From NCBI GenBank assembly GCA_028284675.1, contig JANQRI010000052.1, positions 1-64,000 on the forward strand: DNA of 64,000 bases, written 5' to 3'. Origin of the DNA: Gammaproteobacteria bacterium (lineage in GTDB: Bacteria; Pseudomonadota; Gammaproteobacteria; HTCC5015). Made by a program: the position numbers and the translations under genes. Below the pieces are notes generated by a model. The model did not search any database. It was not told where the DNA came from and saw only the letters and a list, made by a program, of their open reading frames with translations. Shown piece by piece: positions 1 through 8,881 of the stretch (its first letter is position 1; each line of letters opens with the position of its first letter).

Positions 1-325
1 TGACCGGCGCCACCGGCGGTGGCGCTACCTGGGCCAGACGTTGTCGGGACAAACCCTGCTGAAACAGGCGTTCAGACGGCACATCAGAGCCTGTACCGGC
101 CATAATGCCGGTCTGTCCGCTGTTGGGAGTTATATTATTTGTATTCTGAATTGCCATGGTCTGCTGTGCCTGCCACGCCTTTTAAAATCAACAAGCAGAC
201 TATGCCAAAATCTGTATAACCTGAATATTGAGCCTTGGTTATAGTGAAAATAGTGAATTTAGCGAAAGTAATATTCCAGAGGGGAAACCCAGGTCAGCTG
301 GGGCCGTTGCGACAGGTATAGCGCT
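1..325. other. Left edge, no supported gene
   Basis: I see no convincing gene here. A 67-codon open frame on the plus strand (41-244) has no ribosome binding site or recognisable domain. The first 40 bases are GC-rich and may be the tail of a feature outside the window. Confidence 0.4.
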
Positions 326-565
326 CTAATTGGAGCGTGTCAGCCGTCTCGCGAATCGTTCCAGGCTGATGCCGTATACTCCGCAAATATCCTGGACTTC
401 GAGGATATCCAGCCGCCTTTCGCCGGATTCGTATTTGCTGACATAGCTTTGCGGTACACCCAGTTGCTCGGCGACTTCGACCTGCGTCAGGTCTTTTTCT
501 TTGCGTATTTTGCGCAATAAGCGCTGCAGTTTTTTCTGCCTGGATGTCCAGCGTGTTTTTGGCAT
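326..565 (-). CDS. XRE-family helix-turn-helix regulator
   Basis: This 79-residue protein is almost entirely one lambda-repressor-type HTH_XRE domain, a DNA-binding transcription regulator. The hallmark pattern is visible: DLTQVEVAEQLGVPQSYVSK forms the helix-turn-helix at about residues 25-44, followed by the conserved YESGERRLDI segment. There is a basic N-terminus and no separate effector domain, so it is probably a small dimeric repressor. It is divergent from the small gene starting at 686, with about 120 bp between them that could hold a shared operator. The family assignment is secure. The regulated genes are unknown, and the neighbour or itself is an inference from divergence. Confidence 0.88.
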   Translation of the reverse strand: MPKTRWTSRQKKLQRLLRKIRKEKDLTQVEVAEQLGVPQSYVSKYESGERRLDILEVQDICGVYGISLERFARRLTRSN

Positions 566-685
566 CCGGCAAGGATATATTCCTTTTCAGTATAACCCAT
601 TTTAGGATAATATATGCTAAAAGCTTCCGGGATTTGCGGTTATAAGCGGTCAAAATCCGCTTTTGTGGCCGATATTTTGAGCATA

Positions 686-1039
686 ATGGACGAGAAAAAT
701 TTTCAACATTTATGGTCGGCTTACAGTGCGGCGCTGGCAAATGACGATTATGAGCAGGCCGATTTCCTGGTGCGGGCCGCGGTCGGTTTTTGCTATACGC
801 GCGGGCTGATGGCCTGCCCGGTTTATCCGGGAGAGCCCGCGGCAACATATTACTACCGCAGCCGGCAGCTTGATTTAGCGACTCGGGAGCAGTACCTGAT
901 TGATATGCTGCGGGTGCTACAGCACCAGGCAAGCCCTGAGGATTTTCAGTATCGCTGCTTTCGGGATACCTTAAAACGCATTTTCTCCGAAGGGTGTCAC
1001 GGAACACCGTTGGAGCGCAGTCGGATAAACTCTGCCTGA
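686..1039 (+). CDS. Small hypothetical protein
   Basis: About 117 residues when started at ATG 686 (MDEKNFQHLW); an upstream in-frame ATG at 614 would add 24 residues that look like untranslated leader. I recognise no family. The sequence is mixed helical, with three cysteines and several Tyr/Arg-rich stretches, and has no signal peptide or membrane segment. It is divergent from the XRE regulator, the usual arrangement for a regulator and a small target gene. The start choice is uncertain. Codon use resembles the flanking core genes, so I treat it as real but of unknown function. Confidence 0.55.
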   Translation: MDEKNFQHLWSAYSAALANDDYEQADFLVRAAVGFCYTRGLMACPVYPGEPAATYYYRSRQLDLATREQYLIDMLRVLQHQASPEDFQYRCFRDTLKRIFSEGCHGTPLERSRINSA

Positions 1040-1161
1040 GTCACCTTGGGAGCACCAAAATAGCTCGCCGGTCCTGGACCTCGTGCGCTCTACCTTTTAC
1101 AATTATCTCGCAGATAAGGAAGCGGGCACCTGCCTACCCCTGATAAATAAAGGAATCAACA

Positions 1162-3915
1162 TTGGCCTCTCAAAGCGTTGAACATAACGCCGACCTGACG
1201 AATTGTGACGAAGAACCGATCCATCTTATCGGTGCGGTGCAGTTGCACGGGTATTTTTGCGCATTTCAGCCTGAGTCGAAAACCATTTGCACAATCAGTG
1301 AAAATTTTGCCGCACAATTCGGTAAAGACCCCAACAGCCTGATTGGCCAACCGGCGAGTGCCTTACTTGACAAGGCCGGTACCGGGAAAATCGAGACATT
1401 ATTCGATCAAAGAGAGTCTCCGATTTCATTTGAAGTGCGGCTCAACAAAAAGTATTTCTGGGCGCATCCATACTGGACCGAAGGGTTGCTGGCGATTGAT
1501 TTAGAGCCGGCCGGAAAGGAAGAGTTGGTCAATAATGCGGTCTTAAAGGCGACCGCGGCGATTAAAGAGTTACGTTTGGTGGATAGTACCGAAGCACTGG
1601 TCGCCAAGTTTACAGAAGCGGCTCAGAATGTGCTCGGTTTTGATCGAACGATGGTCTACCGTTTTGATCAGGACTTTAATGGCACCGTTATTGCTGAACT
1701 ATGTTCCTCTGCAGTGGACCACTCTTTCATGGGCTTAACGTTTCCGCATTCGGATATACCTGCGCAGGCACGTGCATTATTTCTGAGAAACCGTGTTCGG
1801 ACGATCAGCTCAGTAACTTATGAGTCTGCCGGAATTTACCCGCAGCTGAATCCGTTGACAAAAAAAGCATTGGATCTGTCGGACTCGGTCATTCGCAGTG
1901 TGTCACCGATCCATATCGAGTATCTGCAAAATATGGGTGTGCAGGCCAGCCTGACCATTTCATTGCTGGATGGCGATCGCTTATGGGGGCTTATTGCCTG
2001 TCATCACTATCAATCGGAGAAATATGTTCCGCCGCGGATCAGGAACGCGTGCCTGATGATGTGTGAAACATTTTCTTTGAGCCTGGCGGAAATTGAGGCA
2101 AAAAGACGTTCGGCCAGCCTGACCCGAAAGCTGCGCAAAGTCAGTGAGCTCTATGAGCATAATCTGGGTGTGGATCACACAGACATGCATGATTTGTTGC
2201 AAAACATGGAGGCCGATATAGTCGATATACTGGACGCCGATGGGGTGCAGCTTCGGATTGAGGATGTTCAAGTGGAGTTTGGTGTTTTACCCGAGTCGGA
2301 CGATTTGAGTCAGTTCTGTTCAGCACTGAGTAAAAACCATTCGCAAGCGTCTCGCCAGGCAATTTTCAGCAATCATCTGCAAGCGTTGAATCTGGAACCC
2401 TCAGCAGATTGTGCCGGTGTGCTTTACTATCAGTTACCGGCGAATCAGGGGCATGTGCTGGCGATTCGTAAAGAGCAGCCACAGGCGATCAGTTGGGCCG
2501 GTGATCCGGATAAAAAAATTATTGCCGACCCTGATACCCGTCGGCTGCATCCTCGCCGGTCCTTTGAGCTGTTTCAGGAAATGCAGCGGGGGCGTTCGGC
2601 TGAATGGGCGCCGGAAATAGGGGATATTGCACCGGATCTCGTGAATACGTTGTTCAAGATTGTGATTATGGCCTCCCGGCGGCTGGAACAGGAGCGACGG
2701 CTGAAATTACAGCGCCAGGTTACTGTGATTAAAGAGAAAGCAGCGCATGAAATTGCTGAGCAAAGCAAGGAGAAACGGCTGCTCTCGGAGCGTCTCTCGC
2801 TGGCGACACTGGCTGGGAATATAGGTGTTTGGGAGTGGGATATTCAGTCCGGAGAGGTCGAGTGGGATGAGCGGATGTATCAGTTATATGGCTTTGAAAC
2901 AAAGCCTGGAAAAATGACATACGATTCCTGGCTTAATATGTTACACCCTGAAGACATGCAAACGACTGAACAGGGTTTGCAGGAAGCGATGGCAAACTCG
3001 GACGAATTTCATTCCACGTTTCGAATTAAAACCCCGGATCATGAGCTTCGTTATATCCATGCACACGGATTATTGGAAAGGGACGAAAATGGCAAGCCGT
3101 TACGGATGACCGGCGTTAACTGGGATGATACCGAAAACCGAGAGTCGGAAATCCGGCTGGAAAAACTGGTTGAAGAGCTCGGTGCATCGAACTCTGAACT
3201 TGAGCGGTTTGCATATGTTGCATCGCATGACCTGAAAGAACCACTGCGGATGGTGACCAGCTTTACCAAATTGATTGACCAACGTTACCGTGATCAGTTG
3301 GATGATACCGGCAGGGAGTACATTAAGTTTTCGGTTGAGGCTGCCCGGCGTATGCAGGAGCTGATCGATGATTTGCTGGAATACGCCCGCTTGGATCATG
3401 AAACAGAACGACTGCTGCTGGTCGACCTGGAAAAGCTATTTGTCTATGTTGAGCAAAGTCTGGAGGAGCTGGTACAAAGCGAAAATGCAAAACTTACGCA
3501 TGACCCCTTACCTCAAGTGCTGGGAAACAAAGTGCGGTTAACCCGTTTATTGCAAAATTTGGTCGAAAATGCGATTAAATATCACAAACCTGATACACTT
3601 CCTGAGGTTCATGTGAGTGCTACCCAGGATGCCGGGTATTGGGTATTTTCAGTAAAAGACAACGGCATCGGTATTGCCGCCAAACATCAGCAGCAGATTT
3701 TTCTTCCCTTTAAGCGACTGCACGGCCGGGAAGAGTATCGGGGCACCGGGATCGGGCTCGCAATCTGCAAAAAAATAGTCGAAGGCCATGGAGGCCGTTT
3801 GTGGGTGGATTCCACGCCTGGGCAGGGAAGCGTGTTTTATTTTTCGATTCCAGTCTGGCAAGAGGAACAGCCTGATGATCAATCACACAATGAAACAAAA
3901 GGGACGCCCGGCTGA
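1162..3915 (+). CDS. bphP: Bacteriophytochrome sensor histidine kinase
   Basis: A red/far-red photoreceptor kinase of 917 residues. Domain order: PAS2 (about 15-115), GAF (about 135-310), PHY (about 330-520), an extra PAS/PAC (about 555-670), HisKA and HATPase. Cys15 in the LTNCDEEPIH segment is the biliverdin-linking position of bacteriophytochromes. The DIP motif (Asp198), His251 in SVSPIHIEYL and His281 in LIACHH match the chromophore-pocket residues of the family with correct spacing. PRRSFELF is the PHY tongue motif. The H-box SHDLKEPLR places the phospho-His at about 689, and DNGIGI and GTGIGLAI are the N and G boxes. The start is TTG with AAGGA 7 nt upstream. It overlaps the response regulator gene. 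No heme oxygenase gene for biliverdin supply lies nearby. Confidence 0.95.
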   Translation: MASQSVEHNADLTNCDEEPIHLIGAVQLHGYFCAFQPESKTICTISENFAAQFGKDPNSLIGQPASALLDKAGTGKIETLFDQRESPISFEVRLNKKYFWAHPYWTEGLLAIDLEPAGKEELVNNAVLKATAAIKELRLVDSTEALVAKFTEAAQNVLGFDRTMVYRFDQDFNGTVIAELCSSAVDHSFMGLTFPHSDIPAQARALFLRNRVRTISSVTYESAGIYPQLNPLTKKALDLSDSVIRSVSPIHIEYLQNMGVQASLTISLLDGDRLWGLIACHHYQSEKYVPPRIRNACLMMCETFSLSLAEIEAKRRSASLTRKLRKVSELYEHNLGVDHTDMHDLLQNMEADIVDILDADGVQLRIEDVQVEFGVLPESDDLSQFCSALSKNHSQASRQAIFSNHLQALNLEPSADCAGVLYYQLPANQGHVLAIRKEQPQAISWAGDPDKKIIADPDTRRLHPRRSFELFQEMQRGRSAEWAPEIGDIAPDLVNTLFKIVIMASRRLEQERRLKLQRQVTVIKEKAAHEIAEQSKEKRLLSERLSLATLAGNIGVWEWDIQSGEVEWDERMYQLYGFETKPGKMTYDSWLNMLHPEDMQTTEQGLQEAMANSDEFHSTFRIKTPDHELRYIHAHGLLERDENGKPLRMTGVNWDDTENRESEIRLEKLVEELGASNSELERFAYVASHDLKEPLRMVTSFTKLIDQRYRDQLDDTGREYIKFSVEAARRMQELIDDLLEYARLDHETERLLLVDLEKLFVYVEQSLEELVQSENAKLTHDPLPQVLGNKVRLTRLLQNLVENAIKYHKPDTLPEVHVSATQDAGYWVFSVKDNGIGIAAKHQQQIFLPFKRLHGREEYRGTGIGLAICKKIVEGHGGRLWVDSTPGQGSVFYFSIPVWQEEQPDDQSHNETKGTPG

Positions 3916-4333
3916 AATTCTTCTGGTTGAAGACAATAAAGGCGATGTAGTCCTGACCAAAGAAGCATTTAAGACTTCAAAAATCAAAAACCATATATCG
4001 GTTGCTAACGACGGAGAGATGGCATTACAGATGTTACGTCGTGAAGCGCCTTATGAAGATGCCAGCCTGCCGGATATCATATTGCTGGATCTTAATCTGC
4101 CGAAGGTGGATGGCCGGGAGGTGTTGGAGGCGATTAAAGAAGATGATGAGTTGCGACGCATACCGGTGATTATATTGACCAGCTCTCAAGCGGATATGGA
4201 TATTATAAAAAGTTACGATCTGCATGCGAATGCGTATATCGCCAAGCCGATGGATTTGCAAAGTTTCGAACGTATTGTTGTTGCGCTCGAGCACTTTTGG
4301 TTTGAGGTGGTGGTGTATGCGGGTGATCATTGA
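3875..4333 (+). CDS. Rcp1-like single-domain response regulator
   Basis: A stand-alone receiver of about 152 residues, of the Rcp1 type that pairs with phytochrome kinases. Key residues are visible: the acidic pair in LLVEDN (residues 19-20), phospho-acceptor Asp72 in LLDLNLPKVDG, Thr102 in ILTSS and Lys124 in YIAKP. There is no DNA-binding output domain, so signalling is by protein contact. ATG 3875 lies inside the 3' end of the kinase gene, giving about 41 bp of overlap; a second ATG at 3890 is possible. The overlap implies translational coupling and a cognate pair. The C-terminus ends a few residues beyond the usual Rcp1 helix. Confidence 0.92.
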   Translation: MINHTMKQKGRPAEILLVEDNKGDVVLTKEAFKTSKIKNHISVANDGEMALQMLRREAPYEDASLPDIILLDLNLPKVDGREVLEAIKEDDELRRIPVIILTSSQADMDIIKSYDLHANAYIAKPMDLQSFERIVVALEHFWFEVVVYAGDH

Positions 4334-4350
4334 CACCACTAATTGTTGTT

Positions 4351-5058
4351 TTACTGCAGTAGCTCGTTAACATACTCCGGCAAAATTTCTCCGGCTTTAC
4401 CGTAAATGGTTTCTGCAAACGCGGATCTCACCTTTGAAGGCTCAAGGTTTATTTCCACTGTGTGTGCACCGTGCGCGGCCGCTTCTGCGACAAAGCCGGC
4501 GGCCGGATAGACATTGCCTGAAGTGCCGATCGAGATAAACAGATCGCACGCTGCCAATGCGCGGTAGATTCTATCCATGCCGAGCGGCATTTCACCAAAC
4601 CAGACTATATGCGGCCTTAACACCCCAGGTTGTTCACAGCATTCACAAATATCATCAACGCCAAGATCGGTGCGCAATGGATAAGTTGTGCCGTTCCTGG
4701 AGCAGTGCATCTTAAGTAATTCACCATGCATATGCAGCACGTTTTTAGAGCCGCCGCGTTCGTGCAGATCATCAATATTTTGAGTGACCAGTAAAAAATC
4801 ACCATTAAAAGACTGCTCAAGTTCAGCTAATGCGCGATGCGCGGCATTGGGTTGCACGCTTTTATCCAATAATTGGCGGCGGCGCGTATTATAGAAGGTA
4901 TGAACCAGCTCGGGATTAGCCGCAAAACCTTCCGGTGTCGCGACATCCTCGATCCGGTGATCTTCCCAGAGGCCATCGGATGCTCTGAATGTTTTAATGC
5001 CGGATTCAGCCGAGATGCCGGCGCCGGTTAATACAACAATTGATTCAAAATCTGGCAT
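4351..5058 (-). CDS. cobB: NAD-dependent protein deacylase, CobB-type sirtuin
   Basis: A 235-residue Sir2 enzyme that removes acyl groups from lysines using NAD. Motifs in order: GAGISAESGIKTFR near the N-terminus (NAD loop), FYNTRRR (the Tyr-x-x-Arg pair typical of class III sirtuins that prefer succinyl or malonyl groups), TQNIDDLHERGG, the catalytic HGEL histidine, and a short zinc region with C..ICECC before LRPHIVWFGE. This matches Escherichia coli CobB closely in layout. It is convergent with the phytochrome operon, and upstream of it is a strong terminator that isolates it from the PEP-CTERM gene. Likely a single-gene transcript. Confidence 0.95.
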   Translation of the reverse strand: MPDFESIVVLTGAGISAESGIKTFRASDGLWEDHRIEDVATPEGFAANPELVHTFYNTRRRQLLDKSVQPNAAHRALAELEQSFNGDFLLVTQNIDDLHERGGSKNVLHMHGELLKMHCSRNGTTYPLRTDLGVDDICECCEQPGVLRPHIVWFGEMPLGMDRIYRALAACDLFISIGTSGNVYPAAGFVAEAAAHGAHTVEINLEPSKVRSAFAETIYGKAGEILPEYVNELLQ

Positions 5059-5117
5059 GTAGATTAAACGTTTTTTGTAATGACTATAGTGTCCTAGAGT
5101 TATTGGTTTATTGCAAT

Positions 5118-5149
5118 AAAGAAAGCCCGCAGCAGTGCGGGCTTTCTTT
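5118..5149 (-). terminator. Rho-independent terminator
   Basis: A perfect 14-bp stem (5118-5131 with 5136-5149) around a 4-nt loop, GC-rich in the middle. Read on the minus strand the stem closes with TTTCTTTATTG. It lies 18 bp after the stop codon of the minus-strand PEP-CTERM gene and before cobB, so it most likely ends the phoX/PEP-CTERM transcript. Confidence 0.85.
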
Positions 5150-5166
5150 GGGTGCGTTGAATTTAT

Positions 5167-5730
5167 TTAAGCGCGTTTACGTGAGAATGCAAACAATCCC
5201 AATAAGCCGCTGAGTAATAAAGGCAATGCCGCCGGTATGGGTACGACCTTAATATCCATTTCATAATCGAACGGGCCGCCAAAACCGCCGAAACCCAGAT
5301 CGCCGCCGACCGCGATTGTGTATATGCCGGCCTGGGGCAACAGCAGGTCAAACAATGCACTGCCGGCTTCGCCGAAGTCGCCGTTGGTTCCGCCGATATA
5401 CGTGCCCAGTTCAAAAGTGATCGGGTCGGAAAAGTCGGCGTTATTGTCAAATGCGAAGCCAAGGTCGTCCGAGACCTCTCCGGCATAGACGCTGATACCA
5501 AAATCAATATTTGACGTGATTTCAACCGATAACACTGCGTTTTCGCTCGCTGTCAATGTCCAGAAATCCACGCCGTTGCCGGCCGCGCTTTCGACAATCC
5601 AGCCGTTATCGGTATCTACATTATCAAAGAAAATACCGCCGCCGGTTACATCGCCGGTAATAGCGGCATGCGTGGCCGGCATGAAGGCCAGTGTTGCCGC
5701 AAAGATCATAGAGCCTAATGTTAGTTTCAT
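5167..5730 (-). CDS. PEP-CTERM (VPxPA-type) sorted exported protein
   Basis: A 187-residue secreted protein. It has an N-terminal signal peptide cleaved near THA-A. The C-terminal tail consists of a VPIPAALP motif, a hydrophobic segment of about 15 residues and a final FSRKRA basic patch. That tripartite tail is the exosortase/PEP-CTERM sorting signal in its VPLPA variant. The middle is acidic, rich in Gly, Asp and Phe, resembling beta-sandwich pre-peptidase C-terminal-like domains, but I cannot name a function. It follows phoX on the same strand by 101 bp and ends at a strong terminator. No exosortase gene is in the window. Confidence 0.85.
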   Translation of the reverse strand: MKLTLGSMIFAATLAFMPATHAAITGDVTGGGIFFDNVDTDNGWIVESAAGNGVDFWTLTASENAVLSVEITSNIDFGISVYAGEVSDDLGFAFDNNADFSDPITFELGTYIGGTNGDFGEAGSALFDLLLPQAGIYTIAVGGDLGFGGFGGPFDYEMDIKVVPIPAALPLLLSGLLGLFAFSRKRA

Positions 5731-5831
5731 CGTTCAATCTCCAAATAACAAAGCGAAGTCTTTTAATGACCGGGTGCACCTCCATGCGCACCCGATCGTG
5801 ATTTATATAGCTTGTATTACGCGATACCGTA

Positions 5832-7292
5832 TTAAAGCGCGCCGTTATCCCAGGGGCCGGTAATCGCGAAAGTCACTCCGGGGGATTGAATATTCACAAA
5901 CAACCAACGTCCGTAGAATGTTGCACCGGCCCATTCACGGCTGGTAAAGCTGCGTCGATCGGAACCGTCAGTCGAAGAACCCACTCTGTCCCAGAAAAAT
6001 TCCTGAGTGCCGGGGTAAACTGCATCGATGGTTGCCAAATCACCTTCATCCAGTTCGATACGGTTTTCCGCAAACACGAATGTATTGCCGGACTGGGTTA
6101 GGCCGACCAGGCGTTTCGGGTTAGCATCGCCGTCTTCACACATCAGAATAGAGCCACGGGGGCTGACCGCGATATTGTCCGGACCATCAACTTCGTTAAC
6201 TGCATCGGCGGATTCGAACAACAGTGTCAGGGTTTCACGACGTGGGTCGTAGCAGAAGATCTGACCGAGATCAGCAGCACCGCCGGAAGTTGAGACGAAG
6301 TAGATTTTACCGTCGTCATACCAGCAGCCTTCGCCGCGCTCGATAATCGCCGCATCACTGGCCTGCTCATAGCAGGTATTGGTTTGCGCATCCGGATCGG
6401 GTATTTCCTGCCAGGTTACATTCCAGACCGTGCCTTCAGTCAGGCCGCCGCGCAGGTCCACGCGGGTGGTGTTATCCAATACCATCGCGAACAGTGTGCC
6501 GCCCGAACGTAAGTCGCCCCATGCACCTGCCGGTTCAAACTTATAGAAAGCGCTAACGCCGGCGTCTTCGGTTTGATAAACATAGCCGGTGGCCGGATCA
6601 ACCGCGGCAGCTTCATGTGAGAACCGACCCATTTCGCGAATCGGCTGACCGTCGGAGATACCGAAACCGGGTACTTCAAATGTGTAGCCGTGATTGAAAC
6701 CCTGCGGGCCCTGATTCCATGGGTGAAAGGTTTCTTCGCAAGACAGCCAGGTGCCCCAAGGAGTTGGACCGCCGGCACAATTACGAATCGTACCACCTAA
6801 GCTGTTCCAGGAAGACAGGAATCTGCCTTGCACCACATCGAATAACAAATTGCCGGTGCCACCGTTTTGTGCCGGGTTATAGGTGCCGATACCACCCCGG
6901 GGAGTGGCCGGATTACTTTCACCTTCAGATTGTTCATAGTTACGAACCAGAGCAATCGTATTGCCTCTGGCTGCAACGACTGCCATACCGTCATGATCGG
7001 TCGGTGTGTAGTTACCGTCGTTTTTTAACTGACCGGTCCAGCCGTATGAGATGTAACGGAAGCCTGCCGGTAAGGCGAGCAGTTCCAGCCCGGTGGCTTC
7101 ATCGGCAACCGGTGCGAGCGGGCCGTAGTCGTCTGTGTAAGGCAGGCTGACCGCATGAGCGCGGTTGGTTGCCATCGCTGCGAATGCGGAGCTTGCGGCA
7201 ACTGTTGAACTGCCTTTAATAAAATCACGGCGGTTAATAACCGGTTTGATTTTTTCTTCTGAGTCGGGAATAAAATTAAGTTTGTCTGTCAT
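5832..7292 (-). CDS. phoX: PhoX-family phosphatase (DUF839), Tat-exported
   Basis: A 486-residue calcium/iron-dependent alkaline phosphatase-like protein. The N-terminus carries a twin-arginine signal: NRRDFIKGSS at about residues 20-29, a hydrophobic stretch, and AHA near residue 47. The mature part shows PhoX hallmarks, including the NCAGGPTPWGTWLSCEET cluster, a SHEAAAVDP segment, and DGPDNIAVSPRGSILMCED of the beta-propeller. PhoX releases phosphate from organic phosphate esters in the periplasm or outside the cell. It is encoded immediately downstream of tatABC on the same strand, with only an intergenic repeat between, which fits Tat export. I could not confirm a Pho box upstream. Confidence 0.92.
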   Translation of the reverse strand: MTDKLNFIPDSEEKIKPVINRRDFIKGSSTVAASSAFAAMATNRAHAVSLPYTDDYGPLAPVADEATGLELLALPAGFRYISYGWTGQLKNDGNYTPTDHDGMAVVAARGNTIALVRNYEQSEGESNPATPRGGIGTYNPAQNGGTGNLLFDVVQGRFLSSWNSLGGTIRNCAGGPTPWGTWLSCEETFHPWNQGPQGFNHGYTFEVPGFGISDGQPIREMGRFSHEAAAVDPATGYVYQTEDAGVSAFYKFEPAGAWGDLRSGGTLFAMVLDNTTRVDLRGGLTEGTVWNVTWQEIPDPDAQTNTCYEQASDAAIIERGEGCWYDDGKIYFVSTSGGAADLGQIFCYDPRRETLTLLFESADAVNEVDGPDNIAVSPRGSILMCEDGDANPKRLVGLTQSGNTFVFAENRIELDEGDLATIDAVYPGTQEFFWDRVGSSTDGSDRRSFTSREWAGATFYGRWLFVNIQSPGVTFAITGPWDNGAL

Positions 7293-7489
7293 GATCCTTA
7301 TATCCTTTTGGGTATCTTCAAAACAAGAGTGCCTTGGAATGAGTACAACAACGTAACTATGCCGGTTTTTAAGTTACAAGTGCTCGAAGCTTTGATGAAA
7401 CTTATTTAATGAAAGATTGACAGTGCGGTTACACTAAGATGACCATCATTTTTTTGACGGCTTTAATCATGGGCTGAATGTAAATAACT

Positions 7490-7688
7490 AGAACCTATCT
7501 CAAACACGAGATTTTGCTTTCAGGTTAGGCGCGCGACAGACGAAAAGCGGACGACTCCATGGATGGAGGAGTTAGAACGACTCAGGAGACAAAGTCGAGT
7601 TTACACGCAGTTTGCGCCTGCAGCGCCCCGCATTTGAGGAGGAGCGCAACGACGCATGGAAGTGAAAGATTACAATGAGATATGTTCT
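7490..7688. repeat. MITE-like element, copy 1 (about 200 bp)
   Basis: The left end AGAACCTATCTC (7490-7501) and right end GAGATATGTTCT (7677-7688) are inverted repeats with one mismatch. The same termini occur at 53,744-53,807 and 60,536-60,680. The interior holds several short hairpins and a 39-codon open frame on the plus strand (7559-7678), but no transposase. It fills most of the gap between phoX and tatC. The rest of that gap (7293-7489) is AT-rich and shows nothing I can name. Confidence 0.7.
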
Positions 7689-7693
7689 AAACG

Positions 7694-8482
7694 TCAGTAT
7701 TGCATTGCACGCTGACGCTCGCGCGCTTTTTCATCGGCGGCAGTCCAGCGTATCAGCAAAATTGAAAACTCATATAACAATAGAATTGGAGTGCCCAACG
7801 CAATCTGGGAAATTAAATCGGGTGGCGTGATAAACGCAGCGATTAAAAACGTTAACACAATGGCATGTCGCCGATAACGACTTAAATCCGCCGCCGTGAC
7901 TAATCCGGCTTTTGCAAGTACAAACAACAGGATCGGCAGTTCAAAGCTTAAACCGAATGCGAGTATCAGTTTAATCACCAGGCCGAGGTATTCGCTGACC
8001 CGTGCTTCAAGTTGCACCGCCAGTCCGGTTGTATCACCGAAGCTTTCAAAGCTGATAAAAAATTTCCAGGCCAGTGGCATAACACCATAAAATGCCAGTG
8101 CCGCACCCAATGAAAATAAAACAGGCGTCATAACAAGCAGTGGCGCGAAAGACTTGCGTTCTGCCTGATAAAGGCCGGGCGCGATAAACCGCCAGATTTG
8201 AATCAACGCTAGCGGCAGTGTGAAAAATATTGCGGTAAACAGCGCAAGCTTTAGGTAGGTAAAAAACGCTTCATGCAGACCGGTATAAATCAGGCGCCGG
8301 TTTTCAGTATCGCCGAAAGCATCAGCCAGTGGTGTTAATAAAAACGCATACACGTCTTCGGCAAAATAATAACTGATCCCGAAAGCAACGGAAAAAAACA
8401 GCAGGCAGTAAAGCAGTCTGCGGCGTAACTCCAGCAGGTGCGAGAGCAGCGGGGCTTTGGAGAGATCAACTTCGTCCTGCAT
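7694..8482 (-). CDS. tatC: Sec-independent protein translocase TatC
   Basis: The core receptor of the twin-arginine translocase. It recognises RR signal peptides and builds the pore with TatA/B. The start at 8482 (MQDEVDLSKAPLLSHLLELR) gives 262 residues and the canonical cytoplasmic N-terminus HLLELRRRLL. A longer frame upstream adds 21 residues that lie inside tatB, so I reject it. Six membrane helices are evident, with the conserved Glu in FGLSFELPI and the ITPPDLISQ loop. It overlaps tatB by 17 bp and is last in tatABC. The neighbouring phoX product is a predicted client. Confidence 0.96.
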   Translation of the reverse strand: MQDEVDLSKAPLLSHLLELRRRLLYCLLFFSVAFGISYYFAEDVYAFLLTPLADAFGDTENRRLIYTGLHEAFFTYLKLALFTAIFFTLPLALIQIWRFIAPGLYQAERKSFAPLLVMTPVLFSLGAALAFYGVMPLAWKFFISFESFGDTTGLAVQLEARVSEYLGLVIKLILAFGLSFELPILLFVLAKAGLVTAADLSRYRRHAIVLTFLIAAFITPPDLISQIALGTPILLLYEFSILLIRWTAADEKARERQRAMQY

Positions 8483-8861
8483 TTGAATCAGGCTCAGCGT
8501 TATCTTCGGTATGGGTGGTTTCGGTAGATTCTTTATGCTGATCAATAAAGGCTTTGCGCGCAGCCCGCCGTTCTTTATGCTGCTCCGTAGTCATTGATCC
8601 GGGTAAAAAATCATCCGGCAAATGCCTGAGGTGTTCGGGCATCAGTGCTTTCCAGGGTTCCGGATCCTGGTTGCTACCGGCGGCAATATCAATTTCTTTT
8701 TCAAGCTGATGCATGCCGCTCATCATAGTCTGATAACCGCGGCGCAATTTGCCGGCTATCTGACCGGCCAGCTTAAACAGTTTCGGCATGTCTTTGGGCC
8801 CAACAATGATAAGGGCCAACACCGCAACGAACAGCAGCTCAATCCAGCTGATATCAAACAT
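8466..8861 (-). CDS. tatB: Sec-independent protein translocase TatB
   Basis: A 131-residue TatB: one N-terminal membrane helix (residues about 6-21), the GP hinge in IIVGPKDMPK, an amphipathic helix, and a polar C-terminal tail rich in Glu, Arg and Thr. The Glu in WIELLFVAVLAL distinguishes TatB from TatA. It works with TatC as the signal-peptide receptor. The gene starts 20 bp after tatA, and a 7-bp hairpin (8871-8877 with 8882-8888) sits at the tatA/tatB junction. That hairpin could lower downstream expression, as the Tat system needs excess TatA; this is an inference. Confidence 0.95.
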   Translation of the reverse strand: MFDISWIELLFVAVLALIIVGPKDMPKLFKLAGQIAGKLRRGYQTMMSGMHQLEKEIDIAAGSNQDPEPWKALMPEHLRHLPDDFLPGSMTTEQHKERRAARKAFIDQHKESTETTHTEDNAEPDSNAGRS

Positions 8862-8881
8862 ATGGGGCTCAGCCTGAAAGC

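Noticed and set aside
41..244. 67-codon open frame at the left edge
   Set aside because: No ribosome binding site and no recognisable protein features.
4300..4345. Terminator after the response regulator
   Set aside because: GTGGTGT and ACACCAC can pair, but with a 16-nt loop and no T-run. Too weak to list.
7400..7445. Pho box upstream of phoX
   Set aside because: On the minus strand CTGTCA and CTTTCAT are present but with the wrong spacing for the 7-4-7 direct repeat. Not enough to call.
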